In this document: positions 49,808 through 60,381 of the stretch, piece by piece
Layout: each line of letters begins with the position of its first letter
How positions within the stretch are numbered: the first letter of the stretch is position 1
DNA from: Cryphonectria parasitica EP155
Lineage: Eukaryota; Ascomycota; Sordariomycetes; Diaporthales; Cryphonectriaceae
Length of the DNA stretch: 64,000 bases
Assembly (NCBI RefSeq): GCF_011745365.1
Contig: NW_024468911.1
Span: 3,962,759-4,026,758, forward strand
Reading direction: 5' to 3'
The notes under the pieces: model-generated
The model's database searches: none
Told to the model about the DNA's origin: nothing
What the model saw: only the letters and a program-made list of their open reading frames with translations
Made by a program: the position numbers and the translations under genes

Positions 49808-51014
49808 TCACCCTTGACTGGACCAAGCATCGAAACCGTCCCCCCTCCATCCCCAGGCTATAATATAGTGTGCCGCCAATAGCTGCCACTCCTCGACTTC
49901 ATCCAGACCCTCGAGTCCGTCAAGCCTCTCTTTCTCTTCCGCGGACACCCAGCTATCCCACAGTGATTCTACGGTATTCTGCTTTACCGTTTCGAAACCA
50001 GCTTGTCGAAGCCTCTGCTCCTGATCCTTGGGCTCCTTGTACACTTCCAGTGTAGGCATCCTAATCCTCCTCGCAGCCAGATTCGCTACCATTTGCCTTC
50101 CAAAAGCATCGTCAGGCCTTGTCGGTTCATATAAGACCAGGCCAAGATTCGGTATCTTGTCCGTGAAATACTTGATCACTCCCTCCGCCTGCGCTGTCTC
50201 CAGATAGCACAGACAGCATTCCGATATGAGGAGCGTAGGCACAGCTGTCCGTAGCCCTTTGATAACCACCCCAGGAGTCGCAGAAGCCGCCTCGCCCTGT
50301 TGGGCTCTCTTGGAAAGGTCTCTCAGGTCTAGACCGTGACACCAGTACTGGGTGCCATCACCGTCTGGAGTGCTCCGCCAGGAGGCCGAGTCACTCCCTT
50401 CTGCGGCAGGGACTGGATCCGGCAGGATCCTTCGCAACACTGGCGTTGCCTGGACTATCATCCGCTTGTGTGAGCTGATCGAAGGAAAGTCCACCTCGTG
50501 GTAGGTCAAGCGACAGCAACGGCTCTTCTGTGAGAAGAGCCGGAAACAGCGTGTGTCAGTCCCGGCCCCGAGGGAGATGATCTGCCTCTCCGATCCTTCT
50601 CCCTCTTGAGAATTTCCACAATTCAAGAAAGAATCGACGAGTCTATTCAGAGCGGTAGTTCTGGTGTAGGTACCTAAATAAGCGGTTCAGTTTATGATGG
50701 TCCCTTACAACGATGCCTGAGAGGAGAAGTATCTAACCTCTATTGATGATGGGCAGCCTCCGACTCGCCTGTTGGCCCTGGACGAAGTACGGAGCGTATG
50801 GGTCCTCAAGATAGCCTACTTCAACCGCACTCAGCCGTGACACTGCCGCATCAGTATCCGTGCCCTGAATGGTCGTATCATGCTGTGCCTGGCTTGACAC
50901 AGGATGGCCTCCACGGCCCAGCCTGCTGCCTCGACCTCGGCCGCCACCCCTTGCGCCGCGTAGTGACAGAAGATTCGGGATCGAGGGGGCCGGCATTTTT
51001 GGAGGTGGAGACAT
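49808..51014 (-). CDS. ppm1: Leucine carboxyl methyltransferase 1 (Ppm1/LCMT1)
   Basis: PPM1 is an S-adenosylmethionine-dependent enzyme that methylates the C-terminal Leu of the PP2A catalytic subunit, controlling holoenzyme assembly. Two exons, 51014-50738 and 50673-49808 (380 aa), use donor GTTAGA and acceptor TAG. The SAM-binding motif [15 protein letters not shown] is at about 124-138. The family features [11 protein letters not shown] near the N-terminus, [13 protein letters not shown], and ECCLCYLE are all present. The N-terminus is extended by a Gly/Arg-rich segment ([18 protein letters not shown]) not found in yeast Ppm1. I chose the ATG giving [11 protein letters not shown], because the longer open frame upstream runs into the IST1 promoter. 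The next ATG seven codons in is an equal alternative. Confidence 0.93.
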
Positions 51015-51437
51015 ATTTTTCTCTGGGTCGTTCTTCGGAGAATCCAAGGGCGTGCGAATGATGAAGATATGAATGCTTTTGAAATTTGAGTATAGATCAT
51101 AAGGAATGCCCCTTCTGAAGAGTGAGTGGCCCATAGAGACGCCCCCCTGAAGAACACCCAACAGCTACCCCGCAATGCGGAGCAGCAGGGAACTTGGAGT
51201 CGTCAGCCCCGCCATGCGCTGGGCTCTCCGACGTCACCTTATCAACCTCATTCAACTCAGTGGTCGCCGACAGATCGTAAGCAGCTGCCTGAACATACGC
51301 GTATCCCTACTTTGCACTCCTCCATATCTCTTTTCGTCTGCCGGATTGCAGCAAGAATATTCGGAATTTTCGGTGCCTTGTTGCCAGATTTTTGACGGGG
51401 TCCAGCCTCGAACAGCATCCTTATCATCATTATCATC
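51015..51437. other. Divergent promoter PPM1 / IST1
   Basis: 423 bases between two start codons, so both promoters and leaders are packed here. No specific element was recognised. Confidence 0.6.
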
Positions 51438-52422
51438 ATGGCGCCAACAACTTCATCTCTCGTGGTCAGTAGACCAAGCCCTCTATCTACCCCTTGATGG
51501 GACCCCGCTCTCTTCTAACAGGTGTCTATAGACAAAAGTGAAAGTCCAGCTCAAACTATCGATAGCCCGGCTGCGCATGGTCCAGAAGACAGACGAAGCC
51601 CTTGGCAAAACTGCCCGGCGAGACATGGCACGGCTACTCGAGGCTGGCAAGATCGACTCTGCCCGGATTCGCGTCGAGAACATCATCCGGAGCGATATCA
51701 CGACCGAACTTCACGAGATCCTCGAGCTGTACTGCGAATTGCTCCTGGCGCGTGCCGGCCTGCTGGAGGGACCGACCTGTGACCCGGGGATGGAGGAAGC
51801 TGTCAAGAGCATCATCTACGCCGCACCCAAGACAGAGATCAGGGAGCTACAGAACGTACGGGCACTCCTGGGCGAGAAGTACGGGAAGCAGTTCATCCTC
51901 GAGGCGATGGAGAACACAAATGGCAGGGTCAACGAAAAGGTCGTCAAGAAGCTGAGCGTGACGCCGCCGAGGGAGGAGCTGGTGCAGGGCTACCTGGAGG
52001 AGATAGCGAAAGCGTATGGGGTTAACTGGCCGAAGAAGGAGCTCGGAGAGGCGCCACCAGAGTTCCTTGGCGATGATGACGACAACCCAAGTGGCGGTCA
52101 GGCCCAGAAGAACTTGGAGCTGCCACTTGTTACCGACCCCAGTTCAGAAGACAGCAAGGAGGCCGAGGCGCAGGAGGAGCTGAGCAAGGCCACGCCGCCG
52201 AGGACAATTGGACCCAACAATCCTTTACGAGTCACGCCTTCGAGCCCGTCCTCGGAGAACCCACACCCCAAAGTTACGTTAAACCAGTTGGAGCTGACGC
52301 CGAACAAGAAGATGCAAGAGGCCAAAGCCGCCGCTAAACCAACACCAAAGAAGGGCGATATAAGCGACGGGATACCGGATGTGGATGAGCTCTCAAAGAG
52401 ATTTGCTGCGCTGAAGAGATGA
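51438..52422 (+). CDS. ist1: Vacuolar protein sorting protein Ist1 (ESCRT-III-like)
   Basis: Ist1 regulates Vps4 and ESCRT-III during multivesicular-body formation. Two exons, 51438-51464 and 51532-52422 (305 aa), join MAPTTSSLV to TKVKVQLKLSIARLRM. The Ist1 helical domain covers about residues 10-190 (RRDMARLLEAGKIDSARIRVENIIR, YCELLLAR, IRELQNVRALLGEKYGKQF). A low-complexity linker follows. The C-terminus, DVDELSKRFAALKR, fits a MIM1 motif for binding MIT domains such as that of Vps4. The first exon is only 27 nt, and a second CAG acceptor 11 bases upstream of the chosen TAG would shift the frame, so the TAG is preferred. The gene is divergent from PPM1. Confidence 0.95.
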
Positions 52423-52806
52423 CATCTCGTGCTGGACGCTCTGACTCGAGGTGGGCATTATCGTTGCCTGGGCCTGCTGGTACTGTGACGAAAGGCATCC
52501 TTGCATCGGTCGAGTTGAGAGCTCAGGCAGGTCGAGTTCAAAGAATCATCTGTCGGTCAAGAAGCATCTGTCATTGGACTAGGTTTCAAATTAATTATCC
52601 TGAACGCCAATGCTATGCTGAACCAGACATCCGAATCACCGCTCTGACCCAGTACTCCAATAAAACATCTAGAACTTAGACCAAAGGCCCGTAATTATGT
52701 CTCATGTTATGATTTCGACCCAAGACGAAAGATCCAAATAATTGTGCCTGCCTGGACCGGCTGACAGCTGTCGAGAGCCAAGGATCATGGCTGTCCGTAT
52801 AGGAAC
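52423..52806. other. Short gap between convergent IST1 and SPT3 genes
   Basis: 384 bases of 3' flanks. The frame at 52419-52679 lacks support. Confidence 0.55.
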
Positions 52807-53781
52807 TTAAAATAGCCTCAGTGCTGAGCGTTGAGGTAGTTTTGTGCCGTTTAACATAGCACGGGCCTTCTTTGGTCTGGCTTGCAGCCGGCGGAAGGCC
52901 TCCTGGATGTGTCTCGACTCGACAGGCGTCCGGCCCTCGCTCGGCGGATCGAACAAGCTCTGGTGCAGCTTTCGCTTCTTATTATTGCCCGCGTTCTCGC
53001 CGCCGGTCCTCTCCCTCCACAGGTCTTCCTGCTCCTTGATCTTGAGCGCCTCCTCGGTCAGCATCGACACCATCTCGAAGGTCAGGAAACCGAGCATGTC
53101 GACAATGTCATCCGACGGCTTGCTGTCTGTGACGATGCCGAAACCAGCCCATTCCCGGAATCGCTTGCCCTTGCGGTACGTAAACGAGGCCTGTCGGTAT
53201 TCCGACCACGTGACGTACTCCTCCTTTGTCATCGCCTTGGTGCGCTCGTCTGCTTTTCGCAGGCGCTGCAGGGTGATGTAGTTCATCTCTTCCTCCTCCT
53301 CGTCTTCCTCGTCCTCGCGCTCAGGGACGTCCTGGCTGTAGTAGCTGCTCGGCTCCCACGGCAACGCGACCTTCTTCTTCTTGTTCTTCTGCGCCGCCTC
53401 GTCGACGGGGCCTGCGCCCGCAGGCCCGCCGCCGAGCGTGGGATCCTCTGCGCCGCCAATGTCGGCACCGTCGCCGGCCTTGTCCTCGGAGTCCTTGACG
53501 TTCTTGCGCACGTCCTTCCATGACAGGAAGGTGCGCAGGCGCGAGACCTTGGCCGCATCGTCGCGGATCTGGAAGATCAAGTCGTTGATGGTCAGGGACC
53601 GCGAGCCGCGGCGGGCGGCCAGCTCGGTACTTGCGCGCAGCATCTCGATGACCTGCTGCCGTACAATCTCCTCGATAATGCCCATCGTCTCGATGCTGGG
53701 CTCGCCTGTCTCGCCGGCGACGTACATCATCTGCTGGATTTCCTGCCGGTACTTGTACTGCTTTCCATCCTTGTCCGCCAT
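52807..53781 (-). CDS. spt3: SAGA complex subunit Spt3
   Basis: Spt3 contacts TBP within the SAGA coactivator. It is read as a single exon of 324 aa from [15 protein letters not shown]. The first histone-fold half covers about residues 8-95 ([65 protein letters not shown]). An acidic and Gly-rich linker follows. The second half covers about 165-320, with [45 protein letters not shown], and [10 protein letters not shown] near the end. This two-half TFIID-18-like layout is characteristic of Spt3. A longer frame upstream (ATG at 53856) would add 25 residues not expected in the family and is probably leader. Confidence 0.95.
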   Translation of the reverse strand: MADKDGKQYKYRQEIQQMMYVAGETGEPSIETMGIIEEIVRQQVIEMLRASTELAARRGSRSLTINDLIFQIRDDAAKVSRLRTFLSWKDVRKNVKDSEDKAGDGADIGGAEDPTLGGGPAGAGPVDEAAQKNKKKKVALPWEPSSYYSQDVPEREDEEDEEEEEMNYITLQRLRKADERTKAMTKEEYVTWSEYRQASFTYRKGKRFREWAGFGIVTDSKPSDDIVDMLGFLTFEMVSMLTEEALKIKEQEDLWRERTGGENAGNNKKRKLHQSLFDPPSEGRTPVESRHIQEAFRRLQARPKKARAMLNGTKLPQRSALRLF

Positions 53782-54408
53782 CTTGAATGTCTGGGGAGTG
53801 ACTTCCTTCTTCCCATATGGTAGCAATAGAAACTGGATGTTTTCTAGCTGTAGCAATGTTGAGCAAGCAACATGGGAATGGTGAGTTGATGGATGATGGA
53901 TCGTGCATTGAGGCTCAGTCTGTAGCCAGCATGTGAAAGCTAGCGCTGGGGAGTTACTTAGTCAGCACTGTTGTGTGCCAGGGGTCGGGCCCACCCGTAT
54001 ATAAGTGATGGGGATCTTTTGGGAGTTGAAGGCGCGGCGCGATCATTAACGCGGTATTGAATTCCGCTTGAAACCACCAGGTAAGAAAGTGAAGTACTGA
54101 TTTCACTGGTTCCAGAAAACTGTCGTAGCCACCCCAACAATAGATAGAGATGATAAATAAACACACACATAGTACGCGTTCTTGCCCCAACCTTTGCAGC
54201 TGACGATTGCCAATTTGTGACCTCGCGACTGTTCTTGTTCTCCAACCTTTTCAACCACTCTCCTTTGAGGCATCCATCCGTGCGCGACTGGCGACCTCCT
54301 GGCCTCACTCCAAGCCGCGCTGAGCTGTGCTCATTTCTCTCTCACCCTCTCTCTGCTTTCTCTCCCCCTACACACACACACAAGAAGACGTGAAGCACTG
54401 CTCTCAAC
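53782..54408. other. Divergent promoter SPT3 / F-box gene
   Basis: 627 bases without coding support. A short (CA) run (about 54370-54382) lies just before the F-box ATG. Confidence 0.55.
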
Positions 54409-55503
54409 ATGGGTCAGGTGTTCTCAGGTATCGTCCCTGAGCAAGTGGTCCAACCCACAGAATATCCCACACCTCCGCCTCTGCTTCTGCTGCCAGTAGA
54501 ACTACAGTACTTGATCTTCGACCAATTGAGGGACAGTACTTCATCTCTCTGGAGTCTTGCCTCCACGTGCAAGTACCTTTGGTGGTCTCTGATTGGCAGT
54601 GGGAAGCTGGCTGGGCTGTCATTGGATGAGTACCAAACGTACCTTTGCCTCATCGAGAGGGATCTCGGCGATACACACTACCTCTGTCCTAGGTGCTTCA
54701 CACTCCGGCGCTTTGACAAGTCATGGACACCAACGCTCCTCAACGCCTTTTCCGATTGCTGCGGCTGGCAGCTGGCGGCTTCTTATCCTGGAGGATATCG
54801 GCTCAGCTATCAGTACGTGCGCCTCGTGATGAACCGCCACATTCTCGGCGGCACAAAGGGGCTGTCTCTCGAAAACCTCGAGCAGACCATGCACTCCAGG
54901 ACAGCTGAGGCCGGACGGGACGGTCTGCCAGGCCCCCATGGGATCTGGCACCAGCAATGGTCCGCAAGAATCATAGATGATGAGCTGTTCTTACATGCGC
55001 GCCACACGGTCTATGCTCGCGACCACCAGGAGATGCGCCTTGTGCTCAGCCGGCATAAATATCGCGTCTGCTTCCATGTGGGAATGGAACCACGGGACTG
55101 GTGGACAGGGCTAACCAGGCCGCCGCCCCCTATGCGGTTCACATTCCTCATAGGAGAGTGCCATGACCTGGATTTCTCTTGCGACGTGTGTCTCACAGAT
55201 TATACCGTGACGGTTGAATTGGTCAAGGCGGACGACAACGACGATGGACGACGCCAGGGGTGGTACATTACCATGAATGGGTACCACCGGCTAGGCAACG
55301 GTAGATCACCACACGACTGGAAATGGAAGACGTTCAGCGGCAATTTTCTTCTTCCAAGAAGATACCTGACACCCTACCCAGACGGTGCCATCCGAAACGC
55401 ATGGGAGGCTCGTGATAATGACAAAGTTGGCGAATCCATCAGTGACACTTTCTCAGAGGACGAGTGGGAGGATATTTCAGACTCAGACGCGTCTGCCGCT
55501 TGA
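54409..55503 (+). CDS. F-box-like protein, target unknown
   Basis: A single exon of 364 aa. The segment at about residues 25-65 (LLLPVELQYLIFDQL then LWSLASTCKYLWWSLI) matches the F-box consensus LPxELxxxIFxxL followed by LxxxCK. Such proteins are substrate adaptors of SCF ubiquitin ligases and bind Skp1 through this segment. No WD40 or leucine-rich repeat is visible after it. A CPRC pair with the context HYLCPRCFTLRRF (about 94-106) is typical of the fungal F-box proteins I know as uncharacterised. The C-terminus is acidic (SEDEWEDISDSD). The N-terminus MGQVFSG might be myristoylated (Gly2, Ser6 not required); this is a guess. The function is not assigned. Confidence 0.8.
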   Translation: MGQVFSGIVPEQVVQPTEYPTPPPLLLLPVELQYLIFDQLRDSTSSLWSLASTCKYLWWSLIGSGKLAGLSLDEYQTYLCLIERDLGDTHYLCPRCFTLRRFDKSWTPTLLNAFSDCCGWQLAASYPGGYRLSYQYVRLVMNRHILGGTKGLSLENLEQTMHSRTAEAGRDGLPGPHGIWHQQWSARIIDDELFLHARHTVYARDHQEMRLVLSRHKYRVCFHVGMEPRDWWTGLTRPPPPMRFTFLIGECHDLDFSCDVCLTDYTVTVELVKADDNDDGRRQGWYITMNGYHRLGNGRSPHDWKWKTFSGNFLLPRRYLTPYPDGAIRNAWEARDNDKVGESISDTFSEDEWEDISDSDASAA

Positions 55504-56607
55504 CTCCAGCGCTATCATCTGGCACTTTCTCCGGCCCGGCATTCCCGCACAGCTCATACACTCGAGTGGTTCATACGGCCACGGCGCCGTTGCAGCTTTT
55601 GAGGAGGCTTCTCCCACTCAGTCTACTGCCACAGGACTGAACGCATCACGGTAAGCCACTATTCGCTTGGCCCTTTACATCTTCTCTCAAGCCGTACTAC
55701 TGAGCCGAGTCTCTCTGAGAAGGGAGTCAAGGAGGAATCTCGCTGACATCAACACGCCTTTTCCCACCTGCAAAGTGCACACCATTCCGCATCTCTTTGC
55801 GATGCCTCGAACTAATTCTCTCATGACCTTCATGAGGCGCCGAACCGGCCACTGGCTACGGCATAAGAAGTGTGCGAGGGCTGTGGAATTATGCAGAGGT
55901 CGACACGTTCTCGGGGAAGAAATCGCAAGAAGAAAAGAAGAAAAGGGGGGGGGGGGGTTGCGTGTGGTTGAAGCAGAATTGCAGGGCTTAGCAACTTGTA
56001 GATCAATTCCTGATTAGCGAGGCCACTCGAACCTCCAACGTGCAAAAAATTATTGTTAATTGAGAATCGAGAGACAGAATCATCTTGAAAAAGGATGCAT
56101 TGAACAGGATTGTCCTTGAAACAGAAATAACATAGTGACTGTATGGCGTGGCGTACTTTGAGATCTCAACGAGGTGACACTCTCACTCAACTGTGATGTG
56201 TGTGCCCTTGGACCGTTCGGGGAAGCGGAGTGAGATCAATCTCACAGCGCCAACCAGGCCCAAGCCACAGCGCCTCTCTCCCGCAGACCCGATAAAGTCT
56301 TGATACACAGAGACACCATCTCGCGCATTTGCACACCGGTAAGTAGACCGTGTTAACTCGCGGATTTCATTCTCAACAAAGCTTTCTCATACGTGACATC
56401 GAAACGTGCCAGAGTGTCCTCTTGTTTCTGCACGCTGGACAGGTGTTGAGTGCGATTCAGAACCTCTTTCAAGGGTCCACTGGTCCACAAAGCGAATCTC
56501 TTTTTTGCATGTGAAGATTACGTCGCGCCCACCGTTGTCGGGTGGCCGGAAGTCGGGGCATCTGATGAGTGGGAAGGAAATAGGGATTGGCTGCTTGTCA
56601 GGCTCAG

Positions 56608-56868
56608 TCATGTTCGCGTGGTCTCATCAGCTGAGTTGAGGGTGCCAGCAGCACAGGCTTGGGAGAGGAAAAGTCGAGGCTGTGAACCATCCCATCTGAC
56701 CACCTGGATAAAAACATCGATCTGCTTGGACGTGAGAGACGGCAGCTCAAATCTCCGCGGGGATGGGTGGATTGTGCCCCAGTTTTCCCCGGTGACCTCG
56801 GCAAGATGGAGCTCTACACCCCAAGTACATATTTGCCATAGTATCAACACTATGGCAGTACATTTCAT
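56608..56868 (-). CDS. Weak candidate small secreted protein
   Basis: A minus-strand frame of 86 aa begins MKCTAIVLILWQICTWGVE, which has a convincing signal-peptide hydrophobic core. The rest (about 65 residues) has one Cys and no recognised domain. A second minus-strand frame (56611-56387) begins at the stop in a different frame and contains an aromatic and Cys-bearing segment, so a two-exon gene or a broken gene is conceivable. A plus-strand frame is also open across this stretch, so open frames alone are not evidence. Conservation and expression are unknown. I list it as a possibility only. Confidence 0.2.
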   Translation of the reverse strand: MKCTAIVLILWQICTWGVELHLAEVTGENWGTIHPSPRRFELPSLTSKQIDVFIQVVRWDGSQPRLFLSQACAAGTLNSADETTRT

Positions 56869-57251
56869 GGTACGTGGCAGGAATGACATACTATAATATT
56901 ATAGTAGTGCATAGTAGTGTCGGGGAAGGTCTGGAGATGAAGGAGAGAAAAGAAGAATCGGGTCCTGGGCTTTGTTAGTTGTGTATGTTGTAAATGGCAG
57001 GTCTCAAGCTCGGGTCTCAAACTGTCCAGTGGCTGCTTCCCTGGGTCAACGGGCTTAGTTGTTCAATATAAAAAATAGAAGAAGGCACGTCTGCCTTGTT
57101 GTGACAAGATCAAGCAAGTTTGCTTTTGCATACAAATACAATCGTCTCGAAAACCCACCCACCATCGTGAGAAATTCCAAACCGTACTACCACAGTGCAT
57201 CATCGGCTATTCCAAAGAGGTGACGGCGTACTCGGCCCCTCCAAAAAGATA

Positions 57252-57257
57252 CCTCGG
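57252..57257 (+). promoter_or_regulatory. CCTCGG hexamer, candidate FarA/CTF1 site upstream of carnitine acetyltransferase
   Basis: The FarA core hexamer lies 250 bases before the first ATG of the carnitine acetyltransferase gene. The Aspergillus orthologue (acuJ) is known to respond to fatty acids. The chance-match rate for a hexamer is high, so this remains a candidate. Confidence 0.35.
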
Positions 57258-57506
57258 CATCGGACCTCAAGTTATCCACTCTGGCCGACTCGACTTGTTC
57301 AGTTTACCCCGTCCCTCTACCGAGTTATACCCACACCATACAGCACCTTGCAGCTTGCGACCACCTCCTTGTATCATAGTACATAGTACATACGGACCGA
57401 CTCCGACCATCCACGAGCTGGTCGCTTGAAGAACGGCCGTTTTCCGTACCACACGCCTGTGTACAAGACCTTTCCTTTTTGCCTGTTTCCTTTGGAGTCG
57501 TTAGGG

Positions 57507-59722
57507 ATGTTAGCATCTTTTGCAAGGACTGAGTCTCGGTCCCATTTCCTTCGAAGTCTACGGAGCGGCAGCAACTTGAACAATACCAACAACAGGATAG
57601 TACCGCATCTTCATAGATCACCTCTGGTACGTTTCCCAACCACATGCTTTTCACTGCCTCACCACACCGTTCACAGGACGGCTTGCTGACTTTTTGACCG
57701 TTCGTCGTCGTTCAGATAGCAGCAGCAGCAGCCATGGCGCCGGCGAGCCGAAGAGCCAACAGCTCGTTGCCCTCGGGTGAGTCTCTCTATCTTCACTCAG
57801 GCTTTGTGTGTTGCGTGGACAAATAAAATCCATGAGTGGCCTTTGACTGACAGTCCAACCCTTCTTCTCCCAGGCTACGTCGAGGACAAGTCCAAAGGCC
57901 CCATGCTGCGTTTTCAGGAGTCCCTCCCCCGCCTGCCAGTGCCCACCCTCGAGGAGACCGCCGCCCGCTACCTCAAGAGCCTGCACCCGCTGCTGTCGCC
58001 CGCCGAGTTCGAGCAGAGCAAGTCCGCCGTCGCAGACTTCGTCAAGCCTGGCGGCATCGGCGCCCGCCTGCAGGAGAAGCTGATCGCCCGGCGTGAGGAC
58101 CCAAAACACAAGAACTGGATCTACGAGTGGTGGAACGACGCCGCCTACTTGTCCTATCGCGATCCCGTTGTCCCCTATGTCAGCTACTTCTACTCGCACC
58201 GCGACGATCGCCAGAGGCGGGACCCGGCCAAGCGCGCCGCGGCCATCAGCACCGCGGTGCTGAGCTTCAAGAAGATGGTCGACGAGGGTACGCTCGAGCC
58301 CGAGTACATGAAGAAGCTCCCCATCTGCATGGATAGCTACCAGTGGATGTTCAACGCCAGCAGGGTCGCCGCCAAGCCCGCGGACTTCCCAGTCAAATAT
58401 GACCACAAGGCGAACAAGCATCTGGTCGTCATCCGCAAGAACAACGTCTACAAGGTCCTTCACGAGGTCGACGGAAAGCAGCTCAGCACGGCCGAGCTGG
58501 AGGCGCAGTTCAGGCGGGTGTACGAGCTGGCAGGGTCTCGTGGGCCAGCTCTCGGCGCACTGACGAGCGAGAACCGCGACATCTGGACGGACGCGCGCGC
58601 GGTGCTACTGGATGCCCACCCCGGCAACAAGGCCGCCCTAGAGACGGTCGAGTCGGCCTCGTTCGTGGTGTGTCTTGATGATGCGTCGCCCGTCACCCTC
58701 GAGGAGCGCGCACACAGCTACTGGCACGGTGATGGGCAGAACAGGTGGTTCGACAAGCCGCTGCAGTTCATTGTCAACGACAACGGCACCTCAGGCTTCA
58801 TGGGCGAGCACAGTATGATGGACGGCACACCCACCCACCGGCTGAACGACCACGTGAACAACGTCATCTTCAACAACAAGATTGACTTTGGCGGCCCTGA
58901 GGTCCGCTCCCACGTCCCCGAACCCTCGCCCGTGCGGTTCACTGTCACAAAAGAAGTCCAGAAGGAGATCGACCGCGCCGTGGCTGACTTCAACTCGGTC
59001 ATCGGCCAACATGAACTCGCCGTCCAGGCCTACCAGGGCTACGGCAAGGGCCTGATTAAGAAGTTCAGGTGCTCTCCTGATGCCTACGTCCAGATGATCA
59101 TCCAGCTGGCCTACCACAAGATGCACGGCAAGAACAGACCCACGTACGAGAGCGCCGCGACCAGACGATTCCAGCAGGGGCGAACCGAGACTTGCCGCAC
59201 CGTCTCGGATGCCAGCGTCGCCTGGTGCAACGCTATGGCAGACCATGCTGTGGATGACAAGACCAAGGTAGAGCTCTTCCAGAAGGCCATCGCTGGGCAT
59301 CTGGAGTACATTACTGCCGCAAGCGATGGCAAGGGTGTTGACCGGCACCTGTTTGGTCTGAAGAAGCTGCTGGGCCCCGGCGAGGAGCTTCCAGCCATCT
59401 ACAAGGATCCTGCCTTTGGCTACAGCAGCTCGTGGTATCTGTCCACGTCGCAGCTCAGCTCCGAGTACTTCAACGGGTACGGCTGGAGTCAGGTGATCGA
59501 CCAGGGATTCGGCATTGCCTATATGATCAACGAGAACAGGTATGTTATTGGTCATTCAACAGTCAGGGACTCTAAGCTCACTTGTCATAACACAGCATCA
59601 ACTTCAACATCGTCTCCAAGGGCCTGGGCAGTCAGAAGATGAGCTTCTATTTGAACGAGGCGGCCGGCGACATGCGTGACCTGCTTGTGCCCACGATCGA
59701 GGCGCCTAAGGCTAAGCTGTAA
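57507..59722 (+). CDS. acuJ: Carnitine O-acetyltransferase, dual mitochondrial/peroxisomal
   Basis: This enzyme transfers acetyl groups between CoA and carnitine for export from peroxisomes and import into mitochondria. The core exons are 57734-57776, 57874-59539 and 59596-59722, giving 611 aa from MAPASRRANSS. The catalytic His is in GEHSMMDGTP (His327 in this form). The pattern LPRLPVPTLEETAARYLKSL and the FNNKI, GKGLIKKF, RPTYESA and SDASVAW segments fit the family. The protein ends in AKL, a peroxisomal PTS1. An upstream exon, 57507-57626, encodes 40 residues starting MLASFARTESRSHFLRSLR, typical of a mitochondrial presequence. It splices in phase through donor GTACGT, a CTGAC branch and acceptor TTCAG at 57715, giving a 657-aa form. 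Use of both starts is inferred; the Aspergillus orthologue is known to be dual targeted. Confidence 0.95.
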
Positions 59723-60346
59723 GAGGGTTCAAGAATTAGATGGGCAAGGAATAAGTTGCTTCATCATGACTATCAGGTTTGGCAGCCCACATTGAAAAAG
59801 AAAATCATTTCCTTCCATTGTTCAGATAGACGTGTTTCACAACGCGACGAGCTCAGGGAAGGAAAGAGGAGTTGGACGGACATCTGAGGTACATTTTGCA
59901 TCATCTGATCGGAGGATATTTTTGTAGAACAGCTCGGTGTAGAGGACGCATCTATGAAGTGAGATAAAAATAGGCGATTACAAGTTCTTCAGAATATGAC
60001 TACTGTGTTCAACCTTTAGATTTACCTGGCCAGTATCAAACTGAAGCCCGGCCGAACGGAATGATCGAGTCAGACGTGGAGGAATTGAGATATGACGAGT
60101 CCTTCAATTATGCTATATAACCATACCACCTCAAATAATAATGCGACGCTAGGTAAGAGGGAGCCTCCTAGAAGTAGGCATTGAGAGACGATCGACCATC
60201 CAACGAAATCGCACGATGCTATAACCACAAACACAAGGCTTTCTTTCTTTTCTATAGGTTCTTGTATACAAGATCTTTCTTCCAACGAGGTGAGATCGAT
60301 CAAGCATTTCAATTCCCCGCCACAGGGAGTTGGCGTCGTAACCAAA

Positions 60347-60377
<31 letters not shown>

Positions 60378-60381
60378 ACCT
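59723..60381. other. Gap between convergent carnitine acetyltransferase and CAP genes
   Basis: Two 3' flanks. It includes a (CT)14 repeat (60348-60375) six bases from the CAP stop codon. No gene is seen. Confidence 0.6.
60348..60375. repeat. (CT)14 microsatellite at the CAP 3' end
   Basis: Fourteen uninterrupted CT units. On the CAP coding strand this is an AG tract beginning six bases after the stop. Confidence 0.9.

Larger units (their letters stand above)
55504..57506. other. Intergenic: F-box 3' flank, weak candidate small gene, carnitine acetyltransferase promoter
   Basis: Apart from the weak minus-strand candidate at 56608-56868, no gene is supported. A 13-base G run lies at 55945-55957. 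TATAAA-like sequence is present at about 57067-57072. Confidence 0.45.

Noticed and set aside
53782..53856. Longer start for Spt3 (25 extra residues)
   Set aside because: The Spt3 family begins near the histone fold; the extra residues look like translated leader.
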